Source: Pseudomonas agarici
GTDB lineage: Bacteria > Pseudomonadota > Gammaproteobacteria > Pseudomonadales > Pseudomonadaceae
Assembly: GCF_900109755.1 (NCBI RefSeq)
Contig: NZ_FOAR01000008.1
Span: forward strand, 124,001-188,000
Direction: 5' to 3'
Length of the DNA: 64,000 nt
This document shows positions 38,111-47,290 of this stretch, in pieces (positions within the stretch are counted from its first letter, which is position 1; every line of letters starts with the position of its first letter). Under the pieces are notes generated by a model. It did not search any database. It saw only the letters and a program-made list of their open reading frames with translations, and was not told the DNA's origin. The translations under genes were made by a program, and so were the position numbers.

Positions 38111-39883
38111 ATGTGCGGATTAGCAGCAGAGTTACGTTTCGATCGACACCCCGCGGACCTCGCAGCGCTTGAGCGGATCACCCACCATATGGCTCCACGC
38201 GGCCCCGATGCCTGGGGTTTCTACAGCCAGGGACCCATCGCTCTCGGTCATCGGCGACTGAAAATCATGGACCTGTCGGATGCCTCGGCGCAGCCGATGA
38301 TCGACCCTGACCTGGGCTTGTCCCTGGCGTTCAATGGCGCGATCTACAACTTCCCCGAACTACGCCGCGAACTGGAACAACAGGGCTATGCGTTCCACTC
38401 CGACGGCGATACCGAAGTCTTGCTCAAGGGCTACCACGCCTGGGGTGAGGCGCTGCTGCCCAAGCTCAATGGCATGTTCGCGTTCGCCATCTGGGAACGC
38501 GATGCCCAGCGCCTGTTCATCGCCCGCGACCGCCTCGGGGTCAAGCCGCTGTACCTGTCGCGCACCCCCCAACGCCTGCGTTTGGCCTCAAGCCTGCCGG
38601 CGCTGCTCCAGGGCGGCGACATCAACCCGCTGCTGGACCCGGTGGCCCTCAATCACTACTTGAATTTTCACGCCGTGGTCCCCGCACCGCGCACCTTGCT
38701 GGCCGGAGTCGAGAAACTGCCGCCAGCGAGCTGGATGCGTATCGAGGCCGACGGCCGCACCGAACAGCGCATTTGGTGGTCGCTGCCCTACGGGCCGAAT
38801 GCCGATGAGACCCAGCTGAACCTGGAAGACTGGCGTGACCGCGTGCTCGACAGTACCCGCCAAGCCGTGGCAATTCGCCAACGAGCTGCGGTCGATGTCG
38901 GCGTGTTGTTATCCGGCGGGGTCGATTCGAGCCTGCTGGTTGGCTTGTTGCGCGAAGTCGGGGTCGAGCAGTTGTCGACCTTTTCCATCGGCTTCCAGGA
39001 TGCCGGCGGCGAACGCGGCGACGAGTTCCACTACTCGGATCTGATCGCCCGCCATTACGGTACACAGCACCATCAGTTGCGCATCGACGAACGGCAGATC
39101 ATCGAGCAGTTGCCGGCGGCATTCCGCGCCATGAGCGAGCCGATGGTCAGCCATGACTGCATCGCCTTCTACCTGCTGGCCCGGGAAGTCGCCCAGCACT
39201 GCAAAGTGGTGCAAAGCGGCCAGGGTGCCGACGAGCTGTTCGCCGGCTACCACTGGTACCCACAAGTGGACGGTGCCGCCGATCCCCATGCCGCCTACCG
39301 TGCCGCCTTCTTCGACCGCAGCTACGCCGATTATGCCGACACTGTGCAGCCACGCTGGCGAGTCGAGCAGGATGCCGCCGGCGATTTTGTCCGCGAACAT
39401 TTCGCCCTCCCCGGCGCCAGTGCCGCGGTAGACAAGGCCTTGCGCCTGGACAGCACGGTGATGCTGGTGGACGACCCAGTCAAGCGCGTCGACAATATGA
39501 CCATGGCCTGGGGCCTGGAAGCCCGCATGCCGTTTCTCGACTATCGGCTGGTGGAACTGTCGGCTCGCGTGCCCGCCAGGTTCAAACTGCCGGACGGTGG
39601 CAAGCAGGTCCTCAAGGAAGCCGCCCGCCTGGTCATTCCCCGCGAGGTTATCGACCGCAAGAAAGGCTACTTCCCGGTCCCCGGTCTCAAGTACCTGCAA
39701 GGCGATACCTTGGACTGGGTACGCGAGCTGTTGCTCGACCCTAGCCAGGACCGGGGCCTGTTCAACCCGGCGACACTCGATCGCCTGCTCACCGATCCCC
39801 ACGGCCAACTGACCCCGTTGCGCGGCTCCAAGCTGTGGCAACTGGCGGCCCTGAATCTGTGGCTCAGCGAACAAGGAATCTGA
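38111..39883 (+). CDS. asnO: N-acetylglutaminylglutamine amidotransferase (asparagine-synthetase-like)
   Basis: 590 residues. A class II glutamine amidotransferase domain with nucleophile Cys2 (MCGLAAELRF, RGPDAWG, FNGAIYNF) is followed by an asparagine-synthetase ATP-pyrophosphatase domain with LLSGGVDSSLLVGLL. With the next two genes it forms the three-gene set known from P. aeruginosa PA3459-PA3461, which makes the dipeptide osmoprotectant N-acetylglutaminylglutamine amide (NAGGN) in high salt; this enzyme adds the terminal amide. AAGGA precedes the ATG. Confidence 0.93.
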   Translation: MCGLAAELRFDRHPADLAALERITHHMAPRGPDAWGFYSQGPIALGHRRLKIMDLSDASAQPMIDPDLGLSLAFNGAIYNFPELRRELEQQGYAFHSDGDTEVLLKGYHAWGEALLPKLNGMFAFAIWERDAQRLFIARDRLGVKPLYLSRTPQRLRLASSLPALLQGGDINPLLDPVALNHYLNFHAVVPAPRTLLAGVEKLPPASWMRIEADGRTEQRIWWSLPYGPNADETQLNLEDWRDRVLDSTRQAVAIRQRAAVDVGVLLSGGVDSSLLVGLLREVGVEQLSTFSIGFQDAGGERGDEFHYSDLIARHYGTQHHQLRIDERQIIEQLPAAFRAMSEPMVSHDCIAFYLLAREVAQHCKVVQSGQGADELFAGYHWYPQVDGAADPHAAYRAAFFDRSYADYADTVQPRWRVEQDAAGDFVREHFALPGASAAVDKALRLDSTVMLVDDPVKRVDNMTMAWGLEARMPFLDYRLVELSARVPARFKLPDGGKQVLKEAARLVIPREVIDRKKGYFPVPGLKYLQGDTLDWVRELLLDPSQDRGLFNPATLDRLLTDPHGQLTPLRGSKLWQLAALNLWLSEQGI

Positions 39884-39887
39884 TCCG

Positions 39888-41630
39888 ATGAAAGCTCATG
39901 CCACGGCTTACAGCCAACGCCTGCTGCGCGGCCAGCCACCGTCCTACGAACGCCTGCAGGCACGCCACGCCGAAGACGGCAACGAACCGGCCACCCAAGC
40001 GGTGGCGGTGCATTGCGGCTGGGGCCGGCTGCTGATCGGGCACACCTTCGCCGATCCCGCCGGACTGGCCGAAGCGCTGTTGCACGAACAGCCTGGCGAG
40101 CGCGACATAGCGCTGTATGTCGCCGCGCCCCAACAGGTGCTTGCCCAAGCGCCGCAACAGCTATTTCTCGATCCCTCCGACACGCTGCGCCTGTGGTTCA
40201 GCGATTACCGGCCGGCCACCCGGGTGTTTCGCGGTTTCCGTATTCGCCGGGCGCAGACCCTCGCAGACTGGCAAGCGATCAACCCACTCTACATCGCCCG
40301 CGACATGCTACCCATCGACCCGCGCTTACTGACCCCGCGCCATCAGGGCGGTCCGGTGTACTGGCTGGCGGAAGACGAGGACAGCGGCGCCTTGATCGGC
40401 AGCGTCATGGGCCTCAACCACCAGAAGGCCTTCCATGATCCGGAACACGGATGCAGCCTCTGGTGCCTGGCGGTGGACCCCAATTGCAGCCGGCCGGGGG
40501 TCGGCGAAGTGCTGGCGCGTCACCTGATCGAGCACTTCATGAGTCGTGGCCTGAGCCACCTGGACCTGTCGGTGCTGCACGACAATCGCCAGGCTAAGAG
40601 CCTGTACGCCAAGCTTGGGTTCCGCACCCTCAGTACCTTCACCATCAAGCGCAAGAATGGCATCAACCAACCGTTGTTCCTCGGGCCAGGACCCGAGGCC
40701 GAATTCAACCCCTATGCACGGATCCTGGTAGACGAAGCCCACCGACGCGGGATCGACGTGCAGGTCGACGACGCTTCGGCCGGTATGTTCACCCTCAGTC
40801 ACGGTGGGCGGCGAGTACGCTGCCGGGAGTCGCTGACCGACCTGACCAGCGCCATCAGCATGAGCCTGTGCCAGGACAAGAGCCTGACCCACCGGGTGCT
40901 CCAGCAAGCCGGCCTGAAGGTGCCTCACCAGCAGCGCGCCGGCACGGTCACCGACAATCGGGCATTTCTCCAAGCCCATGGGCGCATCGTCGTCAAACCC
41001 CTCGATGGTGAACAGGGACAGGGGGTGGCCGTGGACCTGCGCACCGGCGACGAAGTGGCGCAAGCCATCGAGGCTGCCCGCGCCTTCGACAGCCGGGTGC
41101 TGCTGGAGAGCTTTCACGAAGGCTTGGACCTGCGCATCGTGGTGATCGGTTTCGAAGTGGTGGCTGCCGCCATCCGGCATCCGGCCCAGGTGGTCGGCGA
41201 TGGCCACCACAGTATCGGCGCGCTGATCGAAGCACAGAGTCGTCGCCGCCAAGCGGCCACCGGCGGTGAGAGCCGGATTCCTCTCGATGCGCAAACCCAG
41301 CATACCCTGCGGGCAGCCGGCCATGACTACGACACGGTATTGGCTCCGGGCGAACAGCTGGCGGTGCGCCGCACCGCCAATCTGCACACTGGTGGCAGCC
41401 TGGAAGACGTCACGACCATCCTCCATCCGACGCTGGCCGAGGTCGCCGTGCGTGCGGCGCGGGCCTTGGATATCCCAGTGGTCGGGCTCGACCTGATGGT
41501 TTGCGCGGCGGACCAGCCGGACTACGTTTTCATTGAAGCCAATGAACGCTGCGGGCTGGCCAACCATGAACCACAGCCCACAGCCGAGCGTTTTATCGAT
41601 CTGCTGTTTCCCCATAGCCTGCCAACGTGA
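39888..41630 (+). CDS. ngg: N-acetylglutaminylglutamine synthetase (GNAT + ATP-grasp)
   Basis: 580 residues in two parts: a GNAT acetyltransferase domain (about 105-250; GLSHLDLSVLHDNRQAKSLY) and an ATP-grasp ligase domain (about 300-575; VVKPLDGEQGQGVAVDL, LDLMVCAADQPDYVFIEAN). The arrangement matches acetylation of one glutamine and ATP-dependent joining to the second in NAGGN synthesis. It starts 4 bp after asnO, so translation is coupled. Confidence 0.93.
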   Translation: MKAHATAYSQRLLRGQPPSYERLQARHAEDGNEPATQAVAVHCGWGRLLIGHTFADPAGLAEALLHEQPGERDIALYVAAPQQVLAQAPQQLFLDPSDTLRLWFSDYRPATRVFRGFRIRRAQTLADWQAINPLYIARDMLPIDPRLLTPRHQGGPVYWLAEDEDSGALIGSVMGLNHQKAFHDPEHGCSLWCLAVDPNCSRPGVGEVLARHLIEHFMSRGLSHLDLSVLHDNRQAKSLYAKLGFRTLSTFTIKRKNGINQPLFLGPGPEAEFNPYARILVDEAHRRGIDVQVDDASAGMFTLSHGGRRVRCRESLTDLTSAISMSLCQDKSLTHRVLQQAGLKVPHQQRAGTVTDNRAFLQAHGRIVVKPLDGEQGQGVAVDLRTGDEVAQAIEAARAFDSRVLLESFHEGLDLRIVVIGFEVVAAAIRHPAQVVGDGHHSIGALIEAQSRRRQAATGGESRIPLDAQTQHTLRAAGHDYDTVLAPGEQLAVRRTANLHTGGSLEDVTTILHPTLAEVAVRAARALDIPVVGLDLMVCAADQPDYVFIEANERCGLANHEPQPTAERFIDLLFPHSLPT

Positions 41631-41690
41631 TGAAGTAGCGCGGATCGTTGCCTTTTCCGCGCAAGAATTCTCATGCAAGAAGGAGCGACC

Positions 41691-42884
41691 ATGAACACCG
41701 CTATTGCACAACCCGATCTCGACTACCTGCAACGAGTCTTGCTGGAAATGCTCGCCATTCCCAGCCCGACGGGGTTCACCGACACCATAGTGCGTTATGT
41801 CGCCGAACGTCTGGAGGAGTTGGGCATTCCCTTCGAACTGACCCGACGCGGCACCCTGCGCGCCACCCTCAAGGGCCACCAGAAAAGTCCCGACCGCGCC
41901 GTATCGGCTCACCTCGACACCATCGGCGCCGCTGTGCGGGCGATCAAGGACAACGGGCGCCTGAGCCTGGCGCCGGTTGGCTGCTGGTCGAGTCGCTTTG
42001 CCGAGGGCAGCCGGGTCAGCCTGTTCACCGATACAGGGGTGATCCGCGGCAGCGTATTGCCGCTACTGGCCTCCGGACACGCCTTCAACACGGCGGTGGA
42101 TGAACTGCCGGTCAGTTGGGATCATGTCGAACTGCGTCTTGACGCCTACTGCTCAACCCGTGCCGATTGCGACTCACTGGGCATCAGCGTGGGTGATTTC
42201 GTCGCCTTCGATCCGTTACCGGAATTCACCGGCAGTGGTCATATCAGCGCCCGCCACCTCGATGACAAGGCCGGGGTCGCCGCCCTGCTCACCGCCCTCA
42301 AGGCGATTGTCGAAAGCGATGCGCAACCACCGATCGACTGCCATCCGCTGTTCACCATTACCGAGGAAACCGGTAGCGGCGCGGCAGCGGCATTGCCCTG
42401 GGATGTCAGCGAATTCGTCGGCATCGATATTGCCCCGGTCGCGCCGGGCCAACATTCGAACGAGCATGCGGTGAGCGTGGCGATGCAGGACTCCGGGGGG
42501 CCGTATGACTACCATCTGTCGCGCCATCTGCTGAGGCTGGCGACCGAGAACGAACTGCCGGTGCGCCGCGACCTGTTTCGCTACTATTTCAGCGATGCCC
42601 ATTCGGCGGCCACCGCCGGGCATGACAGTCGCATGGCGCTGCTGGCATTCGGCTGCGATGCCACCCACGGTTATGAGAGAACCCATATCGACAGCCTGGC
42701 AGCGTTGAGCCGCCTGCTCGGTGCCTATATGCTCAGCCCGCCGGTGTTCGCCAGCGATGCACAGCCGGCCACCGGCTCCCTCGACCGTTTCAGCCATCAA
42801 CTGGAACACGAGACCCAGATGGAAAGCGACACCCGAGTGCCATCAGTGGACAGCTTGATCGGCCAGCGCAATCCACTCGACTGA
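41691..42884 (+). CDS. M42-family peptidase of the NAGGN system
   Basis: 397 residues from ATG 41691, preceded by GAAGGAG; an ATG six codons earlier overlaps that site. Metallopeptidase M42/M20 features: SAHLDTIGA, HLDDKAGVAALL, the catalytic Glu pair TEETGSG, FVGIDIAPV and the late His in DATHGYERTHID. This osmoprotectant-system aminopeptidase always accompanies asnO-ngg; it may recycle or trim the dipeptide, but its role is not established. Confidence 0.9.
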   Translation: MNTAIAQPDLDYLQRVLLEMLAIPSPTGFTDTIVRYVAERLEELGIPFELTRRGTLRATLKGHQKSPDRAVSAHLDTIGAAVRAIKDNGRLSLAPVGCWSSRFAEGSRVSLFTDTGVIRGSVLPLLASGHAFNTAVDELPVSWDHVELRLDAYCSTRADCDSLGISVGDFVAFDPLPEFTGSGHISARHLDDKAGVAALLTALKAIVESDAQPPIDCHPLFTITEETGSGAAAALPWDVSEFVGIDIAPVAPGQHSNEHAVSVAMQDSGGPYDYHLSRHLLRLATENELPVRRDLFRYYFSDAHSAATAGHDSRMALLAFGCDATHGYERTHIDSLAALSRLLGAYMLSPPVFASDAQPATGSLDRFSHQLEHETQMESDTRVPSVDSLIGQRNPLD

Positions 42885-42984
42885 AGGTATTCGCCGCCAG
42901 ATGCTCCGGTGCCCCGCCGCATTACCGGTAGCCGGACTGGGCTGGTGGCAGTAGCATGCCGCGGATTCCTGAAGATAACTTGCC

Positions 42985-43212
42985 ATGCTGATTCCCTACG
43001 ACCAACTCGAACCCGACACCCTGACCCGGCTGATCGAAGATTTCGTCAGCCGCGACGGCACCGACAACGGCGATGACACCCCCCAGGAAACCCGTGTGCT
43101 GCGGGTACGAAAAGCGCTGAGCAAAGGCCAGGCGGTGATTTTCTTCGACCTGGAAAGCCAACAATGCCAATTGCTCCCCAAGCACGCAGTACCCAGGGAG
43201 TTCTTCGACTGA
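42985..43212 (+). CDS. YheU family protein (UPF0270)
   Basis: 75 residues beginning MLIPYDQLEPDTLTRLIEDFVSR, the UPF0270/YheU signature, and ending KHAVPREFFD. Small acidic cytoplasmic protein of unknown function. It sits 100 bp after the M42 peptidase and converges with csrA. Confidence 0.88.
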   Translation: MLIPYDQLEPDTLTRLIEDFVSRDGTDNGDDTPQETRVLRVRKALSKGQAVIFFDLESQQCQLLPKHAVPREFFD

Positions 43213-43214
43213 CC

Positions 43215-43415
43215 TCAGGCCACCGGCTCGCGGGCAGGGACGCCAGGCTCTCCCTTTGTCAGAATCCGCCGATAGATTTCGGCACGATGTACATTGACGT
43301 GTTTGGGTGCTTCCACACCAAAACGCACATGGTTGCCGTTAACGGCGAGAACTCGCACGGTGATGTTATCGCCGATGGAAATCATCTCGCCCACGACGCG
43401 GCTCAATACAAGCAT
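43215..43415 (-). CDS. csrA: CsrA/RsmA-family RNA-binding regulator, RsmI-like paralogue
   Basis: 66 residues ([20 protein letters not shown]). RNA-contact residues of the family are kept: Leu4, Arg6, Val40, Val42, Arg44 and Ile47 ([12 protein letters not shown]). The usual LTRRVGE is LSRVVGE, so Arg7 is Val, and the protein is divergent from RsmA and RsmE, most like the RsmI group of P. fluorescens/P. putida. CsrA dimers bind A(N)GGA motifs at ribosome binding sites. The ATG at 43415 has AGGA 8 bp upstream; ATG 43424 lies on that site. The own leader CTGTGAGGATG contains such a motif, allowing self-regulation. Confidence 0.9.
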   Translation of the reverse strand: MLVLSRVVGEMISIGDNITVRVLAVNGNHVRFGVEAPKHVNVHRAEIYRRILTKGEPGVPAREPVA

Positions 43416-43726
43416 GGCACTCATCCTCACAGGGTTTATGAGCGGCCAAGACTGCCCGGCCCGACCACGGCCTTCAATGCAGGCGCAGCAAATCAGCCTG
43501 CCCTTACCGACATGACCGATTCGCCCTACAGAATAAGATTTCATACCTTTGCCAATCAGAACTTTCGTTGCGGGAATACCTGAACACAGTCCCCATTCGA
43601 TAACCTCTCGCACCGACTGCCGGACCTTGACCCACAACTTGTCGGCCGCCCTGCAGATTGCACAATGCCTCAGGCAAAAGCGCAGCTCGATCATGGCGCC
43701 TGTTAATCGGAGTGATGGTCCGCGCA
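43416..43726. promoter_or_regulatory. csrA upstream region
   Basis: About 310 bp upstream of csrA on the minus strand, ending at the LTA-synthase terminators. No gene, tRNA or repeat was recognised; unlike rsmA, this paralogue has no tRNA gene beside it. Confidence 0.4.
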
Positions 43727-43764
43727 TAAAAACACCCTGCAAAAGCGCCACTCTCGCAGGGTGT
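43727..43764 (-). terminator. Second (distal) terminator of the LtaS-like gene
   Basis: Minus strand ACACCCTGC-15 bp-GCAGGGTGT followed by TTTT: a perfect nine-pair stem with a long loop. Confidence 0.75.
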
Positions 43765-43783
43765 TGGGGTTGAGCATCTGATT

Positions 43784-43811
43784 AAACGCCCCGACAGCTC
43801 GGGACGCTTTT
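43784..43811 (-). terminator. First terminator of the LtaS-like gene
   Basis: Minus strand AAAAGCGTCCCGA-gctg-TCGGGGCGTTT, 28 bp after the stop codon; near-perfect stem, short T run on both strands. Confidence 0.75.
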
Positions 43812-43839
43812 CATGTCGACGGATAATCCACGGACGGCA

Positions 43840-45921
43840 TTATTTGGTCGGAGCAACACCTGCCGTGTTATCCAGCAGGCTCTGGGTCGCGGTCTGGATG
43901 AACGAACCCAGTTTCTGCTTCAGCTCAGCCTCGTCCGGTGAGTCGGGGATCACTTCGCCAACAGGATTGGCGCCTAGCTGGTAGCGCCAGACCTTGGCCG
44001 GCACATCCTTGGGCTGGACCAGGATATGATCGCCGTGGATGATCGCTACGGTCGGCTCGTTACCCGATGGCTTGATCATGCCGATGCCCTTATCGCCTTC
44101 CGGCAGGTTGAGCAGGTCACGCCCCCAGCACTGCTGGCGGAACTCGCCACCCAGGCGTCCCATGATGGTCGGGACGATATCGATCTGGGTGCCCACGGTG
44201 TCGCGGCGCGCACCGAACTTTTCCTGAATCCCCGGACCGATCAGCAGCAGCGGTACGTTGAAGCGCCCCAGGTCCATTTCGGTGATCTGCTCGTCGTTGC
44301 CAAAACCATGGTCGCCGACCACCACGAACAGAGTCTCCTTGAAGTAAGGCTCCTTGCGGGCCTTCTCGAAGAACTGCCCCAGCGCCCAGTCGGCATAACG
44401 CATCGCCGTCAGGTGCTCGTTGAGGGAGCCACGGTTGGTCACCCGTTCCACCGGCAGCGGCGTCGGCAGCGCATACGGGGTGTGGTTGGACAGGGTCTGC
44501 AGCAGCGCATAGAACGGTTTGCCCGACTCACCACGGGTCTTGAGCTCCTCCAGGCTGCGGTCGAACATGTCCTGGTCGGAGACGCCCCAGGTGGGATCGG
44601 AGAACACCGGGTTGACGAAGTCGTTACGGCCAATAAAGGTGGTCATGCCCTGGCTGCCGAAAAACCCCGACTGGTTGTCCCAGGCGAAATCGCCGTTGTA
44701 GACATACACATCGTCATACTGGCGAGCGCTAAGCAGTTGCGGCAGGCCCGATAGCTTGTGGCTGCCCTCTGGCGTCTGCATCAAGTACTCGAAACCCGGC
44801 AGGTTCGGGAAACAGGCCATGGTCGCGAACATGCCCTGGTGGGTATGGGTGCCGTTGGAGAAGAAGCGGTCGAACAACAGGCCCTCCTTCGACAGCTGGT
44901 CAAAGTATGGGGTGATGTTGCCGGGACGACCCAGAGCGCCCACCGAGTGCCCGGCGAAGCTTTCCATCAGGATCACCACCACGTTCTTGATTGCCAGGGT
45001 ATTCTGCGCCGGTGGCGTGGTGTCCCGGCGGATCGCGGCGATATCGCTCTCGACCAGTCTGTCGTCGCCGGTCAGCAGCATGTCGCGCACGGTCTGCTGG
45101 GCCAGTGGCTGTTGCAGAGTGGCTTTCCAGATATTGTCGCGATCATCGGACAAGCGGCTATGGGCCGCCGAGATCAGCGTCAACGAACCATTGAGGCCTA
45201 GCTGGTTGGCGAAGTTTGAATTGGTGGTATAGGCATCCCCCCAGCGCAGCGGCGGCCCCTGGCGCAGAGTGCCGCGAGCCGCCACGACACAGATCAGCAA
45301 CAGCACCACGAACAGCACGATCCGGGCGTACCACGGCGCCACGGCGCGGGCGCCAGCGCTTGCACTGAAGGTGGCACGGGGGCGGGTCAGACGATCGGCC
45401 CCCTTGAACAGCAGGCTCAATATCACCGTGCCCACAGCCCAGGCCAGCAGGTAGCGGGCCACTGGAAAACCATACCAGAGCATGCTCATGACGGTTTTCG
45501 GGTCTTCCTTCACGTACTGGAACACCAGGCCGTTGAGCCGCTGGTGGAACTCGCGGTAGAAGTCCATCTCCATCAGCCCAAAGAACAGCGCGAGGCTCGA
45601 CGCCACAGTCAGCCAGAGGCGGAACAGGCCGCGAGCGGCCATTGCCCGGGCACTGAGCAAGGCCAGCGTCAACGGAATGCAGAAGTAGACCACGATGCGG
45701 ATATCAAAACGCAGCCCGTTGCCGAATGCCTCGATAAAGGTCGAAGCCGGGGTGTCGAGAATCATCTCGCGGTTATAGACCAGCAATGCAACCCGCAGCA
45801 GGGTGAACATCACCATCATGATCAATGCGCACAACAGCGTATAGGCCAGATGAGACTTAACTGTCGGTTGCAGCAGGCACGTTGAGGGGCGCTGCTTGCT
45901 CAGGGCGTCCGGGTTTGCCAT
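43840..45921 (-). CDS. LTA synthase family (LtaS/OpgB-like) inner-membrane sulfatase-fold protein
   Basis: 693 residues. Five predicted membrane helices in the first about 215 residues are followed by a periplasmic sulfatase-fold domain: VVVILMESFAGHS with the metal Glu, the SNGTHTHQGMFAT region holding the candidate catalytic Thr, WGVSDQDMFD and FVVVGDHGFGND. Family members transfer phosphoglycerol from phosphatidylglycerol; in Gram-negatives the likely acceptors are periplasmic glucans (OpgB type) or other envelope glycans. The exact substrate is not decided by the sequence. It stands alone, with two terminators behind it. Confidence 0.9.
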   Translation of the reverse strand: MANPDALSKQRPSTCLLQPTVKSHLAYTLLCALIMMVMFTLLRVALLVYNREMILDTPASTFIEAFGNGLRFDIRIVVYFCIPLTLALLSARAMAARGLFRLWLTVASSLALFFGLMEMDFYREFHQRLNGLVFQYVKEDPKTVMSMLWYGFPVARYLLAWAVGTVILSLLFKGADRLTRPRATFSASAGARAVAPWYARIVLFVVLLLICVVAARGTLRQGPPLRWGDAYTTNSNFANQLGLNGSLTLISAAHSRLSDDRDNIWKATLQQPLAQQTVRDMLLTGDDRLVESDIAAIRRDTTPPAQNTLAIKNVVVILMESFAGHSVGALGRPGNITPYFDQLSKEGLLFDRFFSNGTHTHQGMFATMACFPNLPGFEYLMQTPEGSHKLSGLPQLLSARQYDDVYVYNGDFAWDNQSGFFGSQGMTTFIGRNDFVNPVFSDPTWGVSDQDMFDRSLEELKTRGESGKPFYALLQTLSNHTPYALPTPLPVERVTNRGSLNEHLTAMRYADWALGQFFEKARKEPYFKETLFVVVGDHGFGNDEQITEMDLGRFNVPLLLIGPGIQEKFGARRDTVGTQIDIVPTIMGRLGGEFRQQCWGRDLLNLPEGDKGIGMIKPSGNEPTVAIIHGDHILVQPKDVPAKVWRYQLGANPVGEVIPDSPDEAELKQKLGSFIQTATQSLLDNTAGVAPTK

Positions 45922-46254
45922 GTCGGTTTGGGACTCGTAGGATTCAAGTTGGAAAGTCGGGTTCAGCAGCGCCCAACCCTCGATGGATCATGAGAGCGGC
46001 GCGAAGCCGGCAAATGTTGCACGATCATCGATGGTTTACCACCCGTGCATTGTCGGTCGCTGTTGAAATATTTCCTCGCCCAAGCCGAAAACCGCTCTAA
46101 AACGGCGGATTGCAAGAAGCGAGAGGTCAATCATGCGCAGGAATTGTCTGTGACGGAATGTGAAAATTTCGTCTGGCGCACGTTTTGACACATAAAAAAC
46201 AACCTGGCGAAGCAATGCTCCCGGCGCCGGCAGGAGGTCGTCATCTACTGTCGT
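45922..46254. promoter_or_regulatory. Upstream region of the LtaS-like gene
   Basis: About 330 bp with no recognised gene; it should contain the promoter of the LtaS-like gene on the minus strand. It ends at MITE copy 2. Confidence 0.35.
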
Positions 46255-46401
46255 CTGGTGGCCGGTACGAACGGGTTAACTCAAGTTCGGCCATCAGCAT
46301 CCATGGCCGAGGCACGTGCCCCGCCATGGCGAGCAACAGCCACGCAAGCAGGGGCCGGTGGCGCCGAACTTGACTCACAGAACTCGCCACACAAACCGCC
46401 G
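46255..46401. mobile_element. MITE-like repeat, copy 2 (ends decayed)
   Basis: About 147 bp similar to 28979-29142 throughout: left end CTGGTGGCCGGTACG, internal ACTCAAGTTCGG, a mirrored GCCGAACTTGACTC and right part CACAGAACTCGCCACACA. The inner inverted repeats CAAGTTCGGC / GCCGAACTTG are better preserved than in copy 1, while the outer ends have lost the CTAG. It lies eight bases behind the stop codon of the PLDc_N gene. Confidence 0.7.
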
Positions 46402-46409
46402 CTCCCGAT

Positions 46410-46601
46410 CTAGAGCCGCACATTGCCCCTGGGTCCGGCAATCGCCCAGATAATCAGGCCCAGCACCGGCAACAGGATGATCAGCAATATCCAGAGGATT
46501 TTCATTCCGTTTTCAGCGCCGCTTTTCAGCACATTGATGATCGCCCAGATATCCAGGGCCAGAATGATCAGGCCAACGAGGCCATTGAAGGTTGAACCCA
46601 T
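46410..46601 (-). CDS. Small membrane protein, PLDc_N domain
   Basis: 63 residues with two hydrophobic helices (about 7-25 and 34-54) and the PLDc N-terminal-type motif ending IIWAIAGPRG. AGGAG stands at good distance before the ATG at 46601; the longer frame upstream is not protein-like. Such short PLDc_N proteins occur as free inner-membrane proteins in pseudomonads; role unknown. Confidence 0.85.
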   Translation of the reverse strand: MGSTFNGLVGLIILALDIWAIINVLKSGAENGMKILWILLIILLPVLGLIIWAIAGPRGNVRL

Positions 46602-46674
46602 GGTGTTGCTCCTGAATGAGGATTTACCTTCCTTAGGATAGCCGGCTGAGGACAGGGTTCCGTTATTTTGCCGC

Positions 46675-47205
46675 TCAGACGTGCAAGGCGATCCGCAGGG
46701 CTTCCAGGGACGGTGCAGCGGCGATGCCGACTCGCTCGCACAACGCCAGGACCCGTGGCAGGTCGTTGCCGTAGACCAGGACCGCCTGCAATTCGTCATC
46801 CAGCGGCTGGCTGAAGTTCATCAGGACATAGCCACCCATTTCCGGATTCATGCTGCCGAGCTGAATCTGAATCCGCTTCAGTGCCGTCAGCGCCTCGACC
46901 TTGGACAGTTGCCTGGGCTTGATATTGAACGAAACATCCTTGCCGAAGGAGTCGACGATCTGCGCGAACAACTCCATATAGGTGTCCGCCTGGAACAACA
47001 CGGTTTCCGGCAGACTGCCGACCACCACCCATTCGCCCAGGGCAATCGGGAAGCTCTCGTCGTAATTGATATCCGGATTGGCCGCCAGAAATCCCGTTGC
47101 ATCGGCATAAGCCTGGGCCGCTTCGTCGGCGATCTGCTGGATCTCGGTCTCGCCCATGCAGCCGGAGCTGATTTGACTGATGAGTTCGATAAGGGCGGCT
47201 TTCAT
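46675..47205 (-). CDS. Conserved hypothetical protein
   Basis: 176 residues, acidic, no signal peptide or membrane segment. It starts MKAALIELISQISSGCMGE and contains YVLMNFSQPLDDELQAVLVYGND. I do not recognise a family. AGGATC precedes the ATG. It lies 85 bp after the ankyrin gene on the same strand, probably in one transcript. Confidence 0.75.
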   Translation of the reverse strand: MKAALIELISQISSGCMGETEIQQIADEAAQAYADATGFLAANPDINYDESFPIALGEWVVVGSLPETVLFQADTYMELFAQIVDSFGKDVSFNIKPRQLSKVEALTALKRIQIQLGSMNPEMGGYVLMNFSQPLDDELQAVLVYGNDLPRVLALCERVGIAAAPSLEALRIALHV

Positions 47206-47290
47206 GACGGGATCCTGCGACCTTGGGTTGTTCGGGGCCGCGAAGGATAGCGCAAATGCCGGCGCGGGTTCAAAACCCGCGCCGCGCCCC

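Noticed and set aside
40326..41912. 528-codon open frame on the minus strand
   Set aside because: Antisense to ngg, with no motif and no ribosome binding site.
43416..43751. N-terminal extension of csrA
   Set aside because: The open frame gives 178 residues, but only the last 66 are CsrA, and a proper ribosome binding site marks the internal start.
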